From assembly GCF_913777995.1 (NCBI RefSeq), contig NZ_CAJYVE010000004.1, forward strand, positions 62,001 through 126,000: a DNA stretch of 64,000 bases. The letters are read 5' to 3'. The position numbers were made by a program, and so were the translations under genes. The stretch is from an uncultured Pseudomonas sp. GTDB taxonomy: Bacteria > Pseudomonadota > Gammaproteobacteria > Pseudomonadales > Pseudomonadaceae. Shown here piece by piece: positions 27,789-37,442 of the stretch. Under the pieces are notes generated by a model. The model was not told where the DNA came from. It did not search any database and saw only the letters and a program-made list of their open reading frames with translations. Position 1 is the first letter of the stretch; the number at the start of each line of letters is the position of its first letter.

Positions 27789-28511
27789 TCAGCGACTCCC
27801 GAGGGTGGCGGTGGCCAAACCGGGAAAGTCTGTGATCAGGCTGTCTACGCCGAAGTCCGCGAGCCGGTGCATCAGCGCCGGTTCGTTGACCGTCCATACC
27901 GACACGTGCAAACCCTGGCGCTGCGCCTTGAGCAGGCGTTCAGGGGTGCACAGCGTCCAGTTCAACGCGAGAATCTCGCAGCCGTAGCTCTGCGCCACTT
28001 TCAATGGGTCCAGCCAGGCATACTCGGCCACCAGGCCGCGGGAGATGTCCGGGGTCAGCTCGATGGCGGCGCGCAGTACTTCGCGGGAGCTGGAGGTGAT
28101 GGTCACCTTGTCCAGCAGGCCGAAACGCTGCACCAGTTCACGGATCGCCAGCACGGTGTTGGCTGCGCGGGTGCGTGAAGCGCTCTTGACCTCCAGCTGC
28201 CAGTGCTCGAAGTCGCATTGCTCGAACAGCGTTTCCAGGCGCGGGATAGGGCAGGGCTGGTTCCAGCCCGGGCCGCCCTTGCGCGCATCGTAGGTCACCA
28301 GGTCGGCGGCCAGGTGTTCGTTGACCTTGCCACGCCGGTCGGTGGTGCGCTTCAGGGTCGGGTCGTGGATGACCATCAGTTCACCGTCGCGCGACAGGTG
28401 CAGGTCCAGTTCGCAACGGCGCACACCGTGGTCGAGGCACTGGCGGAAACTGGCGAGGGTGTTCTCCGGTGCTTCGCCCTTGGCGCCGCGGTGGCCGTAG
28501 ATGAGTGTCAC
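27789..28511 (-). CDS. Glycerophosphodiester phosphodiesterase
   Basis: I start at a GTG (28511) preceded by AGGAG at the correct distance, giving 240 residues beginning V-T-L-I-Y-G-H-R-G. A longer in-frame ATG at 28580 lacks a ribosome-binding site. GDPD catalytic features are present: H-R-G-A-K-G-E-A-P-E-N-T near the start, E-L-D-L-H-L-S-R-D-G, and H-D-P-T-L-K-R-T-T. There is no signal peptide, so it is a cytoplasmic UgpQ-like enzyme splitting glycerophosphodiesters into glycerol-3-phosphate and alcohol. Confidence 0.92.
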   Translation of the reverse strand: MTLIYGHRGAKGEAPENTLASFRQCLDHGVRRCELDLHLSRDGELMVIHDPTLKRTTDRRGKVNEHLAADLVTYDARKGGPGWNQPCPIPRLETLFEQCDFEHWQLEVKSASRTRAANTVLAIRELVQRFGLLDKVTITSSSREVLRAAIELTPDISRGLVAEYAWLDPLKVAQSYGCEILALNWTLCTPERLLKAQRQGLHVSVWTVNEPALMHRLADFGVDSLITDFPGLATATLGSR

Positions 28512-28554
28512 AGATACTCCTGTAGGCGGGAAACGCCATGGCTGTCGAAGGGGG

Positions 28555-29130
28555 TCAATCGGGGCGCTCGCCCTGTTCACGTGCCTGCCGGCGCTGCTGG
28601 GCCTGGCGCTGCAGAACGTGGCGGGCCAGCAGCTGACGCTGGGCGTCGGGCAGGTCGACGAATTCGGTGTCGATTTCGAAGGTGTCGGAGCCCTTGGCCT
28701 TGCAGGTGAGGACCCGGGCTTCGAGCATCATGCCGGCGGCCTGGGGCATGAGCACCATCTTGATCGACAGCCGCGAGCCGGGGCCGTACATCTGTGCAGA
28801 GTCGAACTGGATGCCACCCTCGGAGAGCAGCACCGCCTGCGGGGTGCCCAGTTCGCCAAGCGCGGTGTGCGCCACCACCTGGCCGAGCAGGTCGATGCGC
28901 TTGCTCAGCGCCTTGAGGAAACCATTGAGCACGCGGTCGCGGTCGTCGAGCTGGCGCAACAGATGCTGGGATTCGAACTCGCTGACATGCAGCTCACTGA
29001 GCAGCTGGAACAGCGCGGTGATACGCGGCATGGTGCAGCTCGCCGCCTCGGTGAGGGGGTTAATTTCCAGTGCGACGCTGTCTTCGATACGGTAGTATTC
29101 GCGGCGTCTTTCTTCGTCTAGTGTCGACAT
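28555..29130 (-). CDS. PilZ-domain cyclic-di-GMP-binding protein
   Basis: I start this 191-residue protein at M-S-T-L-D-E-E-R-R-R-E-Y-Y-R-I-E-D. The R-R-x-x-Y-R-I-E start is a PilZ-type arginine motif, and the C-terminal half has a beta-barrel pattern ending near T-E-F-V-D-L-P. The usual D-x-S-x-x-G of PilZ is not obvious; S-E-G-G-I-Q-F may replace it. A role in cyclic-di-GMP sensing (motility or attachment) is inferred. It is encoded just downstream of, and in the opposite direction to, lolC. Confidence 0.75.
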   Translation of the reverse strand: MSTLDEERRREYYRIEDSVALEINPLTEAASCTMPRITALFQLLSELHVSEFESQHLLRQLDDRDRVLNGFLKALSKRIDLLGQVVAHTALGELGTPQAVLLSEGGIQFDSAQMYGPGSRLSIKMVLMPQAAGMMLEARVLTCKAKGSDTFEIDTEFVDLPDAQRQLLARHVLQRQAQQRRQAREQGERPD

Positions 29131-29231
29131 GGCGAACCCGTGCCTGCGGCTGTGGTCAGAGAGTCTCGAGTGTAAGGCCGCGTCTGCCGGCCCGCCACAC
29201 GGATGTCCCATTCCAGCGAACAATTCCTTAA

Positions 29232-30482
29232 ATGTTCAGACCTCTTTTTGCCTTCATCGGCACACGCTACACACGCGCCAAGCGACGTAACCATTTTGTC
29301 TCCTTCATCTCCCTGACTTCGATCATCGGCCTGGCCCTGGGCGTTGTGGTGATGATCGTCGTACTGTCGGTCATGAACGGTTTCGATCATGAGATGCGTA
29401 CCCGTGTTCTTGGCATGGTGCCCCACGCCACCGTGGAGGGCGACGAGCCGATTCGCGACTGGCCGAAGCTCGCCGAGAAGGTTGCGGCCAATCCCGGAGT
29501 GCTGGCCGTTGCGCCGTTCACCCAGATGCAGGGTCTGCTCAGCCATGAAGGCACCGTGCAGAAAGTCCTGCTCAACGGTATCGACCCCAGCCAGGAAGAC
29601 AAGGTTTCCATCATCGGCCAGTTCATTCGCCAGGGGGCCTTGAGCGCGCTGGCCCCCGGCGAGTTCGGCATCATCATCGGCGACCGTGCGGCGGCCAGGC
29701 TGGGTGTCGCGGTGGGCGACAAACTGACCTTCGTCGCCCCTGAAGTGGCGGTGACCCCGGCAGGCATGTTCCCGCGCATGAAGCGCTTCACGGTGGCGGG
29801 CATCTTCCACGTCGGTGCCGGCGAGATCGACGGCTTCCTGGGCCTGACCAATATCGAGGACCTCGGCCGCCTGCGCCGCTGGCAGCCGGATCAGGTGCAG
29901 GGCCTGCGCCTGAAATTCGACGACCTGTTCCAGGCCCCCCGCGGTGCCTGGCAGATCGCTCAGCAGTTGGGGGGTGACCACTATTACTCGCGTGACTGGA
30001 CGCGCACCCACGGCAACCTCTACCAGGCCATCCGCATGGAAAAATCCATGATCGGCCTGCTGTTGCTGCTGATCGTCGCGGTGGCGGCGTTCAACATCAT
30101 TTCCACCCTGGTGATGGTGGTCAACGACAAGAAAGGCGACATCGCCATCCTGCGCACCCTGGGCGCCACACCGGGGCAGATCATGGCGATCTTCATGGTC
30201 CAGGGCACGGTGATCGGCGTGGTCGGCACGCTGATCGGCGCCGGTGTCGGCATCCTGGCCGCGCTCAACGTGAGCAGCGCCATCGCCGGGCTGGAAAAGC
30301 TGATCGGCCACAAGTTTCTCAATGCGGACGTCTACTTCATCGACTACCTGCCGTCGCAGCTGATGACCCAGGACGTGCTCCAGGTCTGTGGCGCCGCATT
30401 GCTCCTGAGTTTCCTCGCCACCCTGTACCCGGCCTGGCGCGCAGCGCGCACCCAGCCGGCAGAGGCGCTACGTTATGAGTGA
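29232..30482 (+). CDS. lolC: Lipoprotein-releasing ABC transporter permease, first copy (LolC/E)
   Basis: A 416-residue inner-membrane protein with four transmembrane helices (near 25-50, 270-295, 315-345 and 378-400) and a large periplasmic domain between helices 1 and 2. The N terminus [18 protein letters not shown] is typical of LolC/LolE. The complex extracts outer-membrane lipoproteins from the inner membrane and passes them to LolA. It overlaps lolD and is a paralogue of the third gene; which is true LolC or LolE is set by convention. Confidence 0.93.
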   Translation: MFRPLFAFIGTRYTRAKRRNHFVSFISLTSIIGLALGVVVMIVVLSVMNGFDHEMRTRVLGMVPHATVEGDEPIRDWPKLAEKVAANPGVLAVAPFTQMQGLLSHEGTVQKVLLNGIDPSQEDKVSIIGQFIRQGALSALAPGEFGIIIGDRAAARLGVAVGDKLTFVAPEVAVTPAGMFPRMKRFTVAGIFHVGAGEIDGFLGLTNIEDLGRLRRWQPDQVQGLRLKFDDLFQAPRGAWQIAQQLGGDHYYSRDWTRTHGNLYQAIRMEKSMIGLLLLLIVAVAAFNIISTLVMVVNDKKGDIAILRTLGATPGQIMAIFMVQGTVIGVVGTLIGAGVGILAALNVSSAIAGLEKLIGHKFLNADVYFIDYLPSQLMTQDVLQVCGAALLLSFLATLYPAWRAARTQPAEALRYE

Positions 30483-30489
30483 GTCGGGC

Positions 30490-31173
30490 ATGTCTGAAAA
30501 AGCCGTATTGAGTTGCCGCAACCTGGGTAAATCCTACGAGGAGGGCCCTGAGTCGGTGGTGGTGTTGTCCGGCCTGCAGCTGGAGCTGTTCCCCGGTGAG
30601 CGCGTGGCCATCGTCGGCAGCTCCGGTTCGGGCAAGAGCACCTTGCTCAACCTGCTGGGCGGCCTGGATACCCCCTCCCAGGGCAGCGTATGGCTGGCCG
30701 GCGAAGAACTCTCGGCGCTGGGCGAGAAGGCCCGTGGCCTGCTGCGCAATCGCGCACTGGGTTTCGTCTACCAGTTCCATCACCTGCTGCCGGAGTTCAC
30801 CGCGCTGGAGAACGTCTGCATGCCGCTGCTGATCGGCAAGACGCCCATTCCGGCCGCTCGCGAGCGCGCCACCGCACTGCTCAAGCGCGTCGGTCTGAGT
30901 CATCGCCTGGCGCACAAGCCGGCCGAGCTGTCTGGCGGCGAACGCCAGCGCGTGGCGATCGCCCGGGCGCTGGTCAACGAGCCGGGCCTGGTGATGCTCG
31001 ACGAGCCCACCGGCAACCTCGACCACCATACCGCACAGGGCATTCAGGACCTGATGCGCGAGCTGAGCACAGCGTCGCGTACCGCGTTCCTGGTGGTGAC
31101 CCACGACATGAACCTGGCCAGGCAGATGGACCGTGTCCTGCGCCTGGAAGACGGCCAGCTGGTCGCCGTCTGA
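30490..31173 (+). CDS. lolD: Lipoprotein-releasing ABC transporter ATP-binding protein LolD
   Basis: A 227-residue ATPase beginning [16 protein letters not shown]; an in-frame ATG at 30475 overlapping the lolC stop would add five residues. Walker [10 protein letters not shown] (about 42-50), signature L-S-G-G-E-R-Q-R and Walker B L-V-M-L-D-E-P-T are all intact. It powers lipoprotein release by the flanking LolC and LolE permeases. Confidence 0.96.
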   Translation: MSEKAVLSCRNLGKSYEEGPESVVVLSGLQLELFPGERVAIVGSSGSGKSTLLNLLGGLDTPSQGSVWLAGEELSALGEKARGLLRNRALGFVYQFHHLLPEFTALENVCMPLLIGKTPIPAARERATALLKRVGLSHRLAHKPAELSGGERQRVAIARALVNEPGLVMLDEPTGNLDHHTAQGIQDLMRELSTASRTAFLVVTHDMNLARQMDRVLRLEDGQLVAV

Positions 31174-31197
31174 TTCAGCCCACTTGGTGCCCTGCGA

Positions 31198-32442
31198 ATG
31201 TTCAGACCCTTATCCATCTTCATCGGTGCCCGCTACACGCGAGCCAAGCGGCGCAAGAATTTCATCTCGTTCATCTCCATGACGTCGATGATCGGCCTGG
31301 CGCTCGGCGTGCTGGCCATGATCGTCGTGCTGTCGGTGATGAACGGCTTTCAGCGCGAGATGAGTTCACGCATCCTCGGCATGGTCCCGCATGCCTCGAT
31401 CCTCGGCGCCAAGCCGCTGGACGACTGGCAGAAGGTCGCCGACGCCGCGCGCCACAACCCCGAGGTCGTGGCCGCCGCGCCACTGACTGAGATGGAAGGC
31501 ATGCTTTCCTACCGTGGCGCGATGCAGCCGATCCAGATCAGTGGCATCGACCCGGCCCGTGAGCATGAGGTGTCCATCGTCACCCAGCACATCACCCGCG
31601 GCAGCCTGGATAACCTCAAGCCCGGTGAGTTCGGTGTGGTCCTCGGCGAGATTACCGCACGCCGCTTTCGTGTGAATGTCGGCGATACCCTGACCCTGAT
31701 CGTTCCGGAAATCAGCAACGCGCCGGGTGGCATCACACCGCGCCTGCAGCGCTTGACCGTGGTCGGGCTGTTCAAGGTGGGTGCCGAGCTGGATGGCTCC
31801 ATGGCGTTGATGAACATCGCCGACGCCGGGCAGATTCAGCGCTGGCAACCGGGCCAGGTACAGGGCGTGCGCCTGGCGCTCAAGGACCTGTACCAGGCGC
31901 CCAAGGTCTCCGCCGCCATCGCCGCCGGACTGGGCGACGGCTACCGCGCCGATGACTGGACCCATACCCAGGGCAGCCTGTTCAGCGCCATGAAGATGGA
32001 AAAGACCATGATCGGCCTGCTGCTGCTGATGATCGTCGCCGTGGCGGCGTTCAACATCATCGCCACGCTGATCATGGTGGTGAACGACAAGGGCGCCGAC
32101 ATTGCCATCCTGCGCACCATCGGCGCAACGCCGCGGCAGATCATGGGCATCTTCATCGTCCAGGGTTCGTTGATCGGCGTGGTCGGCACCTTGATCGGTG
32201 GCGTGCTCGGGGTCATCGCCGCGCTCAACGTCAGCGCCCTGGTCGGCTGGGTCGAACGCATCAGCGGGCAGCACATCTTCAGCTCCGACGTGTACTTCAT
32301 CAGCAACCTGCCATCGGAGCTGCAAAGCGGTGACGTGCTGCTGATCTGCAGTGCCGGCTTCATCCTCAGTTTCCTGGCGACCATCTATCCGGCCTGGCGC
32401 GCGGCCAAGGTCGAGCCGGCCCAGGCGCTGCGTTACGAGTGA
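31198..32442 (+). CDS. lolE: Lipoprotein-releasing ABC transporter permease, second copy (LolE/C)
   Basis: A 414-residue paralogue of the first permease of this operon, with the same four-helix layout and nearly identical N terminus ([15 protein letters not shown]). The two differ mostly in the periplasmic domain, consistent with LolA docking on one and lipoprotein binding on the other. Its last 10 bases overlap the 3' end of the convergent sensor kinase gene. Confidence 0.93.
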   Translation: MFRPLSIFIGARYTRAKRRKNFISFISMTSMIGLALGVLAMIVVLSVMNGFQREMSSRILGMVPHASILGAKPLDDWQKVADAARHNPEVVAAAPLTEMEGMLSYRGAMQPIQISGIDPAREHEVSIVTQHITRGSLDNLKPGEFGVVLGEITARRFRVNVGDTLTLIVPEISNAPGGITPRLQRLTVVGLFKVGAELDGSMALMNIADAGQIQRWQPGQVQGVRLALKDLYQAPKVSAAIAAGLGDGYRADDWTHTQGSLFSAMKMEKTMIGLLLLMIVAVAAFNIIATLIMVVNDKGADIAILRTIGATPRQIMGIFIVQGSLIGVVGTLIGGVLGVIAALNVSALVGWVERISGQHIFSSDVYFISNLPSELQSGDVLLICSAGFILSFLATIYPAWRAAKVEPAQALRYE

Positions 32443-33785
32443 CCCCGCGGCAGCCGCACGACGAAGCGGGTCAGCCCCAGGGCTGACTCGCAACTCAGGG
32501 TGCCGCCATGTGCCTCGACGATCGAGCGGCTGATCGCCAGGCCCAGCCCGGCATGTTCATGGCCACCGCTGCGCGCCGGGTCGGCGCGATAGAAACGGTC
32601 GAACAGCCGTCCCAGTACCTCGGGTGGCATGTCAGCACCGGGGTTTTCGACGCTCAGTTCCACCGCCTCATCGACACCTTGCAGTTTCACCTCGACGCGC
32701 TTGCCGGGCGCGGTGAAGCGCAGCGCATTGCCCAGCAGATTCGCCAGCACTCGACGTAGCAGCATGCGGTCGCCCTGGAGCGTGGCCTGTCCCTGGCGAC
32801 TCAGGCTAACGCCGGCTTCCTCGGCGAGTGGCATGAAGTATTCCAGTACGCTGTCCACTTCATCTTCCAGGCGCAGCGCATCACGCCCTGGCGTCAGCAG
32901 CCCCTGGTCAGCCTTGGCGAGCAGCAGCATGTCGTTGACCAGCTGAGTCAGCCCCTGCAATTCCTCTAGATTGCCCAGCAGCGCCTGGCGATAGTCATCC
33001 AGCGCGCGTGGCTGGCTGAGCACCACCTGGGTCTGGGTCAGCAGGTTGGACAGCGGCGAGCGCAACTCGTGGGCGATGTCGGCGCTGAACGCCGAAAGGC
33101 GCTGAAAACCTTGCTCCAGGCGGTCGAGCATGGCGTTGAAAGTCACCGCCAGCTGCGCCAGCTCCGGCGGCATGGCCTGCTCCGGCAGGCGCATGGCCAA
33201 CGAGCTGGCCGACACGCCGCTGGCCACCTCGCCCATGCGTTGCAGCGGTTGCAGGGCACGGCGCGCGGCCCAGGCGCCGAGCAGGGCGGTAGCCAGTGCG
33301 CAGAGACCGACGGTCAGCCAGATCAGCCGCTGCATGCCCTGCAGGAATTGCTGGTGGTGGGTGATATCCAGCAGCAGGCTCACACGCGGAGAATCGGCGC
33401 GCTGCGGCTGTAGTCGCGTGTTCAACACCCGATAGGCGACGTCGCCTTCGTTCAGGGTATGCAGCCCTTCGCTGGCGGGCAGGGCCCGCAATGCCGGTGT
33501 GTCGTCCAGCCATACCTGCCCATGGCTGTCGGTGATGCGCAGGTGCAGCTCGGCGTGTTCGGTCATGCCGTGCAGGGCAGGTCTTCGGGCCTCGAAGGCG
33601 GCACGCTCGGTGACCTCGCCCAGTGTTGCGCGCAGGCTGGCCAGGCGACTGTCGAACAGGTGCTGGTCGAGTTCCATGAAGTGCCGGGCGCTGGCCTGGT
33701 CGAACAGCAACCCGGCAATCAGCGACACCGACGCGGTGCAGGCAGCGAACAGCAGGGCCAGGCGACTGCGCAGTGACAGTTTCAT
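32433..33785 (-). CDS. Heavy-metal sensor histidine kinase (CusS/CopS/IrlS family)
   Basis: A 450-residue kinase. TM1 is near residues 10-30, a periplasmic sensor region at 30-155, and TM2 near 160-180. HAMP covers about 180-235, HisKA has the phospho-acceptor in [12 protein letters not shown], and HATPase_c ends in [11 protein letters not shown]. The layout and the short periplasmic loop fit the CusS/CopS group that senses copper, silver or zinc; the metal cannot be named. The start codon overlaps the stop of the regulator gene upstream. Confidence 0.9.
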   Translation of the reverse strand: MKLSLRSRLALLFAACTASVSLIAGLLFDQASARHFMELDQHLFDSRLASLRATLGEVTERAAFEARRPALHGMTEHAELHLRITDSHGQVWLDDTPALRALPASEGLHTLNEGDVAYRVLNTRLQPQRADSPRVSLLLDITHHQQFLQGMQRLIWLTVGLCALATALLGAWAARRALQPLQRMGEVASGVSASSLAMRLPEQAMPPELAQLAVTFNAMLDRLEQGFQRLSAFSADIAHELRSPLSNLLTQTQVVLSQPRALDDYRQALLGNLEELQGLTQLVNDMLLLAKADQGLLTPGRDALRLEDEVDSVLEYFMPLAEEAGVSLSRQGQATLQGDRMLLRRVLANLLGNALRFTAPGKRVEVKLQGVDEAVELSVENPGADMPPEVLGRLFDRFYRADPARSGGHEHAGLGLAISRSIVEAHGGTLSCESALGLTRFVVRLPRGHS

Positions 33786-34456
33786 GGAGCCTGTTCCTGC
33801 AGCACGTAGCCCATGCCGCGCACGGTGTGGATCAGCCGTGTGTCGAACTCATCGTCGACTTTCATGCGCAGGCGGCGGATGGCGACCTCGATGACGTTGG
33901 TGTCACTGTCGAAATGCATGTCCCAGACCTGCGCGGCGATAAGGGATTTGGACAGCACTTCGCCCTGGCGGCGCAACAACAGCTCCAGCAGGGCGAACTC
34001 CTTCGCGGTCAGGTCCAGGCGCCTGCCGGCACGCTCGACCCGGCGTTGTAGCAGGTCCAGGTGCAGGTCGCCGGCTTGCAGGCGGGTGTCCAGGGGTGTG
34101 CCGCGGCGCAGCAGGGTGCGCACCCGGGCCAGCAGTTCGGAAAAGGCGAAGGGCTTGATCAGGTAGTCGTCGGCGCCCAGTTCCAGGCCGCGCACCCGGT
34201 CTTCGACGGCGTCGCGTGCGGTGAGCAACAGCACCGGCGTGTGCAGGCCAGCCTGACGCAGGCGCTGCAGGATCGCCCAGCCGTCCAGGCCGGGCAGCAT
34301 CACGTCGAGGATCAGCAACGCATGGTCGCCGCTCAGCGCGCGTTGCAGGCCAGCCTGGCCCTCATCGACCAGTTCGCTGTCGAAGCCAGCCTCGCTGAGC
34401 CCCTGGTTCAGGTACTGGCCGGTCTTGGGCTGGTCTTCGACGATCAGTAGTTTCAT
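33782..34456 (-). CDS. Heavy-metal response regulator (CopR/CusR/CzcR type, OmpR family)
   Basis: I start this 224-residue protein at [13 protein letters not shown], the standard start of the family; the frame is open upstream but not protein-like. The receiver domain covers 1-115 with phospho-acceptor Asp in [12 protein letters not shown]. The winged-helix domain (130-222) ends with [10 protein letters not shown]. It pairs with the overlapping kinase gene. A palindromic operator 65 bases upstream suggests autoregulation. The usual target (cus, cop or czc efflux genes) is not adjacent. Confidence 0.92.
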   Translation of the reverse strand: MKLLIVEDQPKTGQYLNQGLSEAGFDSELVDEGQAGLQRALSGDHALLILDVMLPGLDGWAILQRLRQAGLHTPVLLLTARDAVEDRVRGLELGADDYLIKPFAFSELLARVRTLLRRGTPLDTRLQAGDLHLDLLQRRVERAGRRLDLTAKEFALLELLLRRQGEVLSKSLIAAQVWDMHFDSDTNVIEVAIRRLRMKVDDEFDTRLIHTVRGMGYVLQEQAP

Positions 34457-34520
34457 GGTGGCGCGTCCGGCTGAGGCAATGCGTGCTTTATAACCCGCCG
34501 GGCGGCGCAAAGGGCCAAGC

Positions 34521-34534
34521 TTACAAGGTTGTAA
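34521..34534. promoter_or_regulatory. Palindromic operator upstream of the metal response regulator
   Basis: TTACAA-GG-TTGTAA is a perfect 6-bp dyad with a 2-bp centre, resembling the cop/cus boxes bound by CopR and CusR (TTAC..GTAA type). It is 65 bases upstream of the regulator start and 85 bases upstream of queF. Confidence 0.65.
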
Positions 34535-34618
34535 TCGGGGCGCGAGCCAGGCGGCGCTGAAAGCTGCACGCAAAACGGATAGACTGCGCGGGTTATTTTC
34601 TGAGGTTCCGATACTGCC

Positions 34619-35449
34619 ATGCATCCCGCCGCCGAACACTCGCCACTGGGCAAGTCCAGTGAGTACGTCGCCACCTACACCCCCGAGCTGCTTTATCCCA
34701 TCCCGCGTGCCGCGAAATGGGCCGAGCTGGGCCTGAGCGCCGAGAGCCTGCCGTATCAGGGGGTCGATGTGTGGAACTGCTACGAGCTGTCGTGGCTGCT
34801 GCCGTCCGGCAAGCCCGTGGTGGCCATTGCCGAGTTCAGCGTGCCGGCCGACTCGCCGAACATCATCGAGTCCAAGTCGTTCAAGCTGTATCTCAATTCG
34901 CTGAACCAGAGCGTGTTCGCCACCCAGGGCGAGCTGCAGGCGGTGTTGGTCAAGGACCTTTCCGCCGCCGCCGGCAAGCCGGTCGGCGTGAGTATCCGCA
35001 GCCTGGCGCAGATCAGCGCTGAAGGCGTTGCCGACCTGCCGGGGCCGTGCATCGACGAGCTGGATATCGAGGTACACAGCTATGACCACCCGCGTCCCGA
35101 ACTGCTGCGTTGCGATGCCTCGCGGAGCGTGGAGGAAAGCCTGCACAGCCATCTGCTCAAGTCCAACTGCCCGGTGACCAGCCAGCCGGACTGGGGTAGC
35201 GTGGTGGTGGAGTATCGTGGCGCGGCGCTCGATCACGCCAGTCTGCTGGCCTACATCGTCAGCTTCCGCCAGCACTCGGACTTCCACGAGCAGTGCGTGG
35301 AGCGCATGTTCCTCGACCTGCAGCGCCTGCTGCGCCCGGAAAAGCTCACAGTGTATGCGCGCTACGTGCGCCGCGGCGGCCTGGACATCAACCCGTACCG
35401 CAGCACAGAGGCGCTGCTACCGAACAACGGGCGCCTGGCCCGCCAGTGA
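34619..35449 (+). CDS. queF: NADPH-dependent 7-cyano-7-deazaguanine reductase QueF
   Basis: A 276-residue enzyme of the long two-module type seen in E. coli. The NADPH-binding QueF motif E-S-K-S-F-K-L-Y is near residue 84, and the catalytic Cys is in [10 protein letters not shown] (about 183-192). It reduces preQ0 to preQ1, the last step before insertion into tRNA during queuosine synthesis. It is a stand-alone gene followed by a strong terminator. Confidence 0.97.
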   Translation: MHPAAEHSPLGKSSEYVATYTPELLYPIPRAAKWAELGLSAESLPYQGVDVWNCYELSWLLPSGKPVVAIAEFSVPADSPNIIESKSFKLYLNSLNQSVFATQGELQAVLVKDLSAAAGKPVGVSIRSLAQISAEGVADLPGPCIDELDIEVHSYDHPRPELLRCDASRSVEESLHSHLLKSNCPVTSQPDWGSVVVEYRGAALDHASLLAYIVSFRQHSDFHEQCVERMFLDLQRLLRPEKLTVYARYVRRGGLDINPYRSTEALLPNNGRLARQ

Positions 35450-35463
35450 TCGCCAGCGAATGA

Positions 35464-35491
35464 AAAAGGCCCGTCGAGTGACGGGCCTTTT
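35464..35491. terminator. Bidirectional terminator between queF and DUF4404 gene
   Basis: A 12-bp perfect stem AAAAGGCCCGTC/GACGGGCCTTTT with loop GAGT, flanked by A and T runs, lies between convergent genes. Confidence 0.95.
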
Positions 35492-35507
35492 GCGTAGCGG
35501 CTGTGTC

Positions 35508-35777
35508 TCAGATGCCAATGTTGCCCAGCGTCTGGACGATGTTGCGCAAGGTCGCTGCGATGCCGGGGTGTTCCAGTTCGAAGCGCTCGACCGCCAGGTT
35601 CACGCCATCGACCAGGCTGCTGTCCTGTTCGTGAGTGGCCTGTTCCAGCTGGATTTTGGTTTCAATTTGTTGCATCAGCTCGTGCAGGTGCACACGCTCG
35701 GTTTCCGACAGTGGCGGGTTGCGGTCCAGTTGCTCGCGCAGGGCATCCAGTTGTTCTTGCAGGTCGCGGGCAGGCAT
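35508..35777 (-). CDS. DUF4404 family protein
   Basis: An 89-residue, mostly helical, acidic protein (M-P-A-R-D-L-Q-E-Q-L-D-A-L-R-E-Q-L) ending A-A-T-L-R-N-I-V-Q-T-L-G-N-I-G-I, a pattern I recognise as the small DUF4404 family common in pseudomonads. Residues 1-55 could form a coiled-coil hairpin. No signal or membrane segment. Function unknown. Confidence 0.8.
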   Translation of the reverse strand: MPARDLQEQLDALREQLDRNPPLSETERVHLHELMQQIETKIQLEQATHEQDSSLVDGVNLAVERFELEHPGIAATLRNIVQTLGNIGI

Positions 35778-35886
35778 GGCGTGCTCCTTCTTCGATAGGT
35801 CTTTCCCATGGACTGCGTCAGGGGACGAAAGGTCCGTGGTGCTATCAAGAGTAATCCAGGAGCGCTGGCTTCGCCTCTGACGTGCG

Positions 35887-36507
35887 TCAGGGCTTTTCGC
35901 CTTTGCGGCGGCGCAGACTGATGTCGGCCAGGCAGGATTCCAGTTCGCCGAGATGGTCGATCACCGAGTGGGCGCCGATATTGTAGAGATGCAGCGTGGC
36001 CTGTGCCCGGCGGCGTTCGCGCTCAGTGACGTCAAGCGCCTCCCACTGCTCGGGCCCCAGCCCGCATAGCGATCCACATGAGGCCAGGCCGATGGTCCAC
36101 AGCCCGGCATTGAGGCCCGACTCCAGCAGCAGAGGGTTGCCGCTGACCAGTACGCAGCCTTCAAGCTGGCTGACCTTCAGGGTCATCAGCGCCAGCCAGC
36201 AGGCATCGGGCGCCGGCCAGCTCACCGGGCTGCGCGCGGTGGCGACGATCAGTTCGCCCAGCGGGGCGCAGAGTGTCTGGCTGTGCGCGTCGGGCAGGTC
36301 GTCCAGCCAGGCGCACGGAATGCCTTGCTGACGCAGGCTCTGCAGGCTTTCCAGTGCTCCAGGGGTGAGGCGGGCATGTTTATCGAGGCCAGTGCCTGCC
36401 GCCAGGGCTTGGCTGGACGCCTGCCCGCCGAAGTCCACCAGGCAGCCGCTCAGGCCGAAGAGCAGGGCGGAGAAGGCAGGTAATGGCGTATTGACCGGAG
36501 CGAGCAT
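35887..36507 (-). CDS. Degenerate HAD-superfamily (phosphonatase-like) protein
   Basis: A 206-residue protein aligning by eye with phosphonoacetaldehyde hydrolase-type HAD proteins: A-L-L-F-G-L-S-G-C-L-V-D-F-G near the start and T-P-G-A-L-E-S-L-Q-S-L-R-Q-Q-G-I-P around 48-64. The motif I nucleophile Asp expected in L-x-D-W-A-G-T-x-V-D-F-G is replaced by Gly at residue 18, so phosphotransferase activity is unlikely. It is also shorter than active phosphonatases (about 270). No phosphonate genes are adjacent. It may be a non-catalytic binding protein; function unknown. Confidence 0.65.
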   Translation of the reverse strand: MLAPVNTPLPAFSALLFGLSGCLVDFGGQASSQALAAGTGLDKHARLTPGALESLQSLRQQGIPCAWLDDLPDAHSQTLCAPLGELIVATARSPVSWPAPDACWLALMTLKVSQLEGCVLVSGNPLLLESGLNAGLWTIGLASCGSLCGLGPEQWEALDVTERERRRAQATLHLYNIGAHSVIDHLGELESCLADISLRRRKGEKP

Positions 36508-36683
36508 GGCGCAAGTCTCTGAAATAGCCAGAACGCTACCCGATGGGTATGACAGAAATATGAATGGCGGGTGACCGCGACAGATTCGAGCAGGTCTGCC
36601 TCATCGTGCGTGAAGGCTTTATACTGCTCGCCTTTGCCAGGGCGCGTGTGCCCGGCTGCCACCCTCAATCAGGAGTTTGCGTC

Positions 36684-37385
36684 ATGCCCGTACCGCGTAC
36701 CGGCTTTATCCGGCGACTGGCCGGCTTGTCTCTGTGTGCCAGTGCCGCGTTGCTCCCGGTGGCAGCCCAGGCCGCCGAAGAGGACCCATGGGAGGGCGTC
36801 AACCGGGTCATCTTCCGCTTCAACGACACGGTCGACCGCTATACCTTCAAGCCGCTCGCCCAGGGTTATCAGTACGTGACTCCGCAGTTCGTCGAGGACG
36901 GCGTGCACAACTTCTTCAACAACATCGGTGACGTGGGCAACCTGGCCAACAACGTGCTGCAGGCCAAGCCACAGGCAGCCGGTGTCGACACGGCGCGCCT
37001 GCTGGTCAACACCACTTTCGGCCTGCTCGGCTTCATCGACGTCGGTACGCGCATGGGCCTGCAGCGCAACGACGAAGATTTCGGCCAGACGCTCGGCTAC
37101 TGGGGCGTGGGCAGTGGCCCCTACGTGGTGCTGCCGTTACTCGGCCCCAGCACCGTGCGCGATGCGTTCGCCAAGTACCCGGACACCTACACCGCGCCGT
37201 GGCGTTATATCGACCACGTACCGACCCGCAATACCGCCCTAGGCGTGAGCCTGGTCGATACCCGCGCCAGCCTGCTGTCGGCCGAGCGCCTGGTTACCGG
37301 CGACAAGTACACCTTCGTGCGCAATGCCTTCCTGCAGAACCGCGAGTTCAAGGTCAAGGATGGTCAGGTCGAAGACGACTTCTGA
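36684..37385 (+). CDS. mlaA: Phospholipid-asymmetry protein MlaA (VacJ)
   Basis: I start at the ATG at 36684 after 'caggag', giving 233 residues. A signal peptide (1-28, A-Q-A|A-E-E-D) precedes the MlaA domain (D-P-W-E-G-V-N-R-V-I-F-R-F-N-D; G-L-L-G-F-I-D-V-G; G-Y-W-G-V-G-S-G-P-Y-V-V-L-P). MlaA removes phospholipids from the outer leaflet of the outer membrane and passes them to MlaC. Unlike E. coli MlaA it has no clear lipobox, and the only Cys in the leader (L-S-L-C) is poorly placed. A -10-like TATACT lies at 36620-36625. Confidence 0.93.
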   Translation: MPVPRTGFIRRLAGLSLCASAALLPVAAQAAEEDPWEGVNRVIFRFNDTVDRYTFKPLAQGYQYVTPQFVEDGVHNFFNNIGDVGNLANNVLQAKPQAAGVDTARLLVNTTFGLLGFIDVGTRMGLQRNDEDFGQTLGYWGVGSGPYVVLPLLGPSTVRDAFAKYPDTYTAPWRYIDHVPTRNTALGVSLVDTRASLLSAERLVTGDKYTFVRNAFLQNREFKVKDGQVEDDF

Positions 37386-37442
37386 TCCTGGCTGGTCGCA
37401 GGCTGCGCCGGGCATTCGCCTGGCCCCTGCGGCGGCAGGTGT

